From: JADCRZ01 sp031399065
GTDB taxonomy: Bacteria; Bacteroidota; Bacteroidia; Chitinophagales; Chitinophagaceae
Direction: 5' to 3'
Length of the DNA stretch: 64,000 nucleotides
NCBI GenBank assembly: GCA_031399065.1
Contig: JANNOM010000023.1
Location: 1 to 64,000, forward strand
The translations under genes were made by a program, and so were the position numbers. The notes beneath the pieces were generated by a model that saw nothing but the letters and a program-made list of their open reading frames with translations, was not told the DNA's origin and ran no database searches. Shown here piece after piece: positions 61,640 to 64,000 of this stretch; positions within the stretch are counted from its first letter, which is position 1, and the number at the start of each line of letters is the position of its first letter.

Positions 61640-62563
61640 TCAGATTTTTACCGGTTTTTCCACTTCTACCTTTTCCACTTTGATCCAGACTGCATAATCG
61701 TTCGGGAAAATCTTACCTCCGTATCTCATAGCGTACACCTGTGTAAATTCTGCACCGAAGTATAATATCACCGCGCTGTAGTAAATCCAGACCATTATCA
61801 CCACGATTGAACCCGCCGTACCGTAGGCATTGGAGAAATTACTGCGTCCTACATAGTAACCGATACCAAACTTGCCTATCATAAATAATAAAGCAGTTAC
61901 CAATGCCCCGATCCCCACATCTTTCCACCTTATTTTCGCATCCGGCAATACCTTGAAAATAACAGCAAAAAGAAAGGTAATGATCAGGAACGTGAGCACA
62001 TTGTCAAAAAGATTCACGAAAGCAATATCCTGCCCGGGAAATATTTTTACCAGTTTTTTACTCAGTCCCGTAATTAAAGCATCCAGTACAAGGGAAACCA
62101 TTAACAGAAAGCCGAGACTGAGGATCAAAGAAAAAGACAACAATCTATTTAAAATGATCTTAATAATGCCACGCTTGGGTTTACTTTTCAGTTTCCATAT
62201 GCCATTAATAGAGTCCTGTATTTCAGCGAATATTCCCGTGGCGCCCAATATCAATACAGCAATACTGACGGTGGCTGCCAGCATGGTATTACCAGTAAGA
62301 TGTACATTCTTGATCATTTCCTGTATCTGATGGGCGGATTCACTTCCTACAAAACCATTCAACTGACTATACACCGCCCCTTCTATTGCTTCTCTTCCAT
62401 AGAAAAAACCGGCAAAAGATATGACAATAATCAACAATGGAGCGATAGAAAATATAGTATAGTAGGAAAGTGCTGCACTTAACTTAAGTGCCTTATCGTC
62501 CGCAAATTCTGAAAAAACCGTTTTTAAAAACCCCCAAAACTCTTTTATTCTGTCAATTATCAT
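61640..62563 (-). CDS. YihY/BrkB-family inner membrane protein
   Basis: A 307-residue protein with six membrane segments. The family motifs are present: ALKLSAALSYYTIFSIAPLLII at the N-terminus (shown in part as LSAALSYYTIFSIAPL), IFAEIQDSINGIW in the middle and TAGSIVVIMVWIYYSAVILYFGAEFTQVYA near the end (in part WIYYSAVILYFGAEFTQ). The family was once called ribonuclease BN; that is no longer held. The role is unknown, possibly transport. It lies upstream of the sigma-54 regulator gene on the same strand. Confidence 0.88.
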   Translation of the reverse strand: MIIDRIKEFWGFLKTVFSEFADDKALKLSAALSYYTIFSIAPLLIIVISFAGFFYGREAIEGAVYSQLNGFVGSESAHQIQEMIKNVHLTGNTMLAATVSIAVLILGATGIFAEIQDSINGIWKLKSKPKRGIIKIILNRLLSFSLILSLGFLLMVSLVLDALITGLSKKLVKIFPGQDIAFVNLFDNVLTFLIITFLFAVIFKVLPDAKIRWKDVGIGALVTALLFMIGKFGIGYYVGRSNFSNAYGTAGSIVVIMVWIYYSAVILYFGAEFTQVYAMRYGGKIFPNDYAVWIKVEKVEVEKPVKI

Positions 62564-62863
62564 AATTCGTTTAGAATCAATGCATTAAATAAGTCTGCAA
62601 TATTGATCAGATATCTTGTAAACATCTTGCCAAAATACCAGATAACATACATAATAGTAGTTGTACGATATCAGTATTTAAAAAAATAAAGCACTGTGGA
62701 AAAGATGACCCATTCCGGGCCTAATTTGCCCGATAATTATAAATGCAATCTTTTATTATAAAAACTACAAATCGCAAGCGTATAAATCTTTGATCAATTG
62801 GCGTAAAAATTGCTGAGATACTTACGAATTTTTACAGGCAGGTCACTATTTAAGTAATTAAAG
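62564..62863. other. Divergent intergenic region between the YihY and REC-only genes
   Basis: No gene is supported in these 300 AT-rich bases. A short GC-rich hairpin stands out: CGGGC at 62716-62720 with GCCCG at 62728-62732, loop of seven, without a T run. Promoters for both outward-facing genes are expected but I cannot place them with confidence. Confidence 0.4.
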
Positions 62864-63247
62864 TTGAAAAGTAATTGGTTCAAGGTTTTAATTGTGGATG
62901 ATGAAATCGACATTTGCTATTTGTTAAGTGGCATGTTGAGGCAGAAAGATTTTAAGACTACTTATGTTAATTCTCTTGCAGATGCCACTATATCCATTGG
63001 CCACGACACTCCTGACATTTTATTTCTTGATAATCATTTACCCGACGGGTTAGGAATAGATTACATCAAAACTGTAAAGGAAGAATATCCCCAGATACGT
63101 ATTATAATGATTACAGCGCACGACGGTCCTTTAGAGAAGTCACGCGCTTTAATGAACGGAGCGAATGCTTTTATTGGAAAGCCTCTTACCCGGGAGCTTA
63201 TCTACAGTTCGGTTGAGCAATTTATGATACCGCGTCCAACTTTATAA
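62864..63247 (+). CDS. Single-domain response regulator (REC only)
   Basis: A 127-residue receiver domain without output domain. It has VLIVDDEIDICYLL, the phospho-acceptor Asp in ILFLDNHLPDGLG, the Thr in IMITAHDGP and the Lys in AFIGKPLTRE. The start is TTG 62864, which gives the full first strand. Stand-alone receivers act in phosphorelays or bind partner proteins. The last 26 bases overlap the end of the convergent histidine kinase gene, suggesting the two genes are ancient neighbours, perhaps partners. Confidence 0.88.
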   Translation: MKSNWFKVLIVDDEIDICYLLSGMLRQKDFKTTYVNSLADATISIGHDTPDILFLDNHLPDGLGIDYIKTVKEEYPQIRIIMITAHDGPLEKSRALMNGANAFIGKPLTRELIYSSVEQFMIPRPTL

Positions 63248-64000
63248 AAAATGTAGTACCGGTTCCCACTTCACTCTCCACCGAAATATTTCCTTTGTGA
63301 TTTAAAATAATGTTCTGAGTATTGGTGAGGCCCAGGCCGTTGCCCTTTATCTTGTTGGTGAAATAAGGCTCAAACAGCCTGCTTAATGCTTCCTCGTCCA
63401 TTCCGCTGCCGTTGTCTGTAATACTGATTGTGCATTTTTTGTTTTTCTCTGAAACACTAAGTTGCAGAATTCCTTTGCCCGGCTGCATTGATTCTATGGC
63501 ATTCACTATAATGTTGAGAAATGCTATTTTTATTTTTTCTCCATCCGCCAGGATGGTACAGGTGCCGACATACGATTTTTTCACTTTGATATTATAAAGC
63601 GAGAGCCTGTCCTTAGCCAGTTCCAGGGCATCATCCATCAGCGAACCTACTATGGCCTCGTTGTAATCCAGTTCAGAAAATTTGGTAGAGTTTAAAAGAT
63701 CGGTGATGAGGTGGTTGATCCTGTTACTGTTTCGTGTCACCATGTCGAAAAGAATATCCAGGTTATCTTCGGACGAAGGCATATCGCTTTTAATTTGCTC
63801 GATAGCAAGATTGATATTAGTGAGCGGATTGCGTACTTCATGCGCGATCGTTCTTGCGATGCGACCGGTTGCGGCAAACTTTTCTATACTTCTTACTTGT
63901 ATAAGTTCCTTATTGGCTTCCGCCAGTTGCTCTATTTGCTGTTTCAACTGTGACTGGTATTCAGCCACCTTTTCGTCGGCTACCCTTCTCTCTTTGTTCT
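63222..64000 (-). CDS. Sensor histidine kinase, C-terminal part
   Basis: The reading frame is open to the window edge, so the N-terminus is missing; 259 residues are visible. A coiled coil (QLKQQIEQLAEANKEL) precedes the H-box RTIAHEVRNPLTNINLAIEQ, the N-box AFLNIIVNAIESMQPG, the G1 box ITDNGSGMDEE, and GNGLGLTNTQNIILNHKG. The helical lead suggests an upstream PAS or membrane sensor. It could phosphorylate the REC-only protein or the sigma-54 regulator nearby. GTG 63968 is internal and not the real start. Confidence 0.9.
   Translation of the reverse strand, partial: NKERRVADEKVAEYQSQLKQQIEQLAEANKELIQVRSIEKFAATGRIARTIAHEVRNPLTNINLAIEQIKSDMPSSEDNLDILFDMVTRNSNRINHLITDLLNSTKFSELDYNEAIVGSLMDDALELAKDRLSLYNIKVKKSYVGTCTILADGEKIKIAFLNIIVNAIESMQPGKGILQLSVSEKNKKCTISITDNGSGMDEEALSRLFEPYFTNKIKGNGLGLTNTQNIILNHKGNISVESEVGTGTTFFIKLDAVS

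Noticed and set aside
1..64000. Complete insertion sequences, prophage or CRISPR arrays
   Set aside because: Apart from the transposase fragment at 30532-30834 no transposase, integrase, phage structural gene, terminal inverted repeat pair or repeat-spacer array was seen.

Overview
This window looks like chromosomal DNA of a Bacteroidota bacterium, most likely of the Chitinophagaceae/Chitinophagales type. Supporting signs are two SusC/SusD pairs behind an ECF sigma factor and a FecR anti-sigma factor, several TAnnTTTG promoter boxes, a sufBCDSE-sufT operon, SPII lipoproteins, and fatty-acid desaturases with three histidine boxes. The genus is inferred from gene content; no rRNA gene is present.

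Layout. 1-4.6 kb: a partial gene, a collagen-like lipoprotein, a flavin-binding stress protein, a zinc metallopeptidase, a barrel-like exported protein, an integral-membrane fatty acid hydroxylase and tRNA-Cys. 4.8-8.6 kb: a tight four-gene cluster (UbiA prenyltransferase, type III polyketide synthase, methyltransferase, FAD oxidoreductase) that probably makes a methylated phenolic or quinone lipid. 8.8-14.4 kb: the SUF iron-sulfur assembly operon. 14.4-25.5 kb: aldo/keto reductase, two desaturases, a ROK protein, an exported octapeptide-repeat protein, an envelope methionine-sulfoxide repair group (msrA, msrB, a molybdopterin enzyme, cytochrome b) and a GH38-like enzyme.

25.5-30.9 kb is a patchy accessory region. 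It holds an AT-rich TonB-dependent receptor with a coupled small exported protein, the N-terminal stump of another receptor, a dehydrogenase relic, an NAD(P)-binding protein and a Crp/Fnr regulator next to three evenly spaced 16-bp dyads, and a transposase fragment. 30.9-37.7 kb: cobT-cobS-cobC, a DUF2142 membrane protein, three tRNA genes, a GT2 glycosyltransferase and an orphan histidine kinase.

37.9-59.4 kb is a large polysaccharide utilization locus. An ECF sigma/FecR pair precedes two SusC/SusD pairs, a DUF1735/PKD surface lipoprotein, a beta-helix glycosidase, a Gfo/Idh/MocA oxidoreductase, a DUF1080 protein, a GH92 mannosidase and a TIM-barrel isomerase, with a GMC oxidoreductase converging from the other side. 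The oxidoreductase/DUF1080/isomerase set points to oxidative cleavage of glycosides through 3-keto intermediates, alongside conventional hydrolysis. 59.7-64 kb: a small conserved protein, a sigma-54 response regulator, a YihY membrane protein, and a REC-only regulator overlapping tail to tail with a histidine kinase that runs off the window.

The points most worth a second look are the type III PKS/UbiA cluster, the three 37-bp-spaced dyads beside the Crp/Fnr gene, the octapeptide-repeat protein, and the apparent 3-keto-glycoside route inside the polysaccharide locus.
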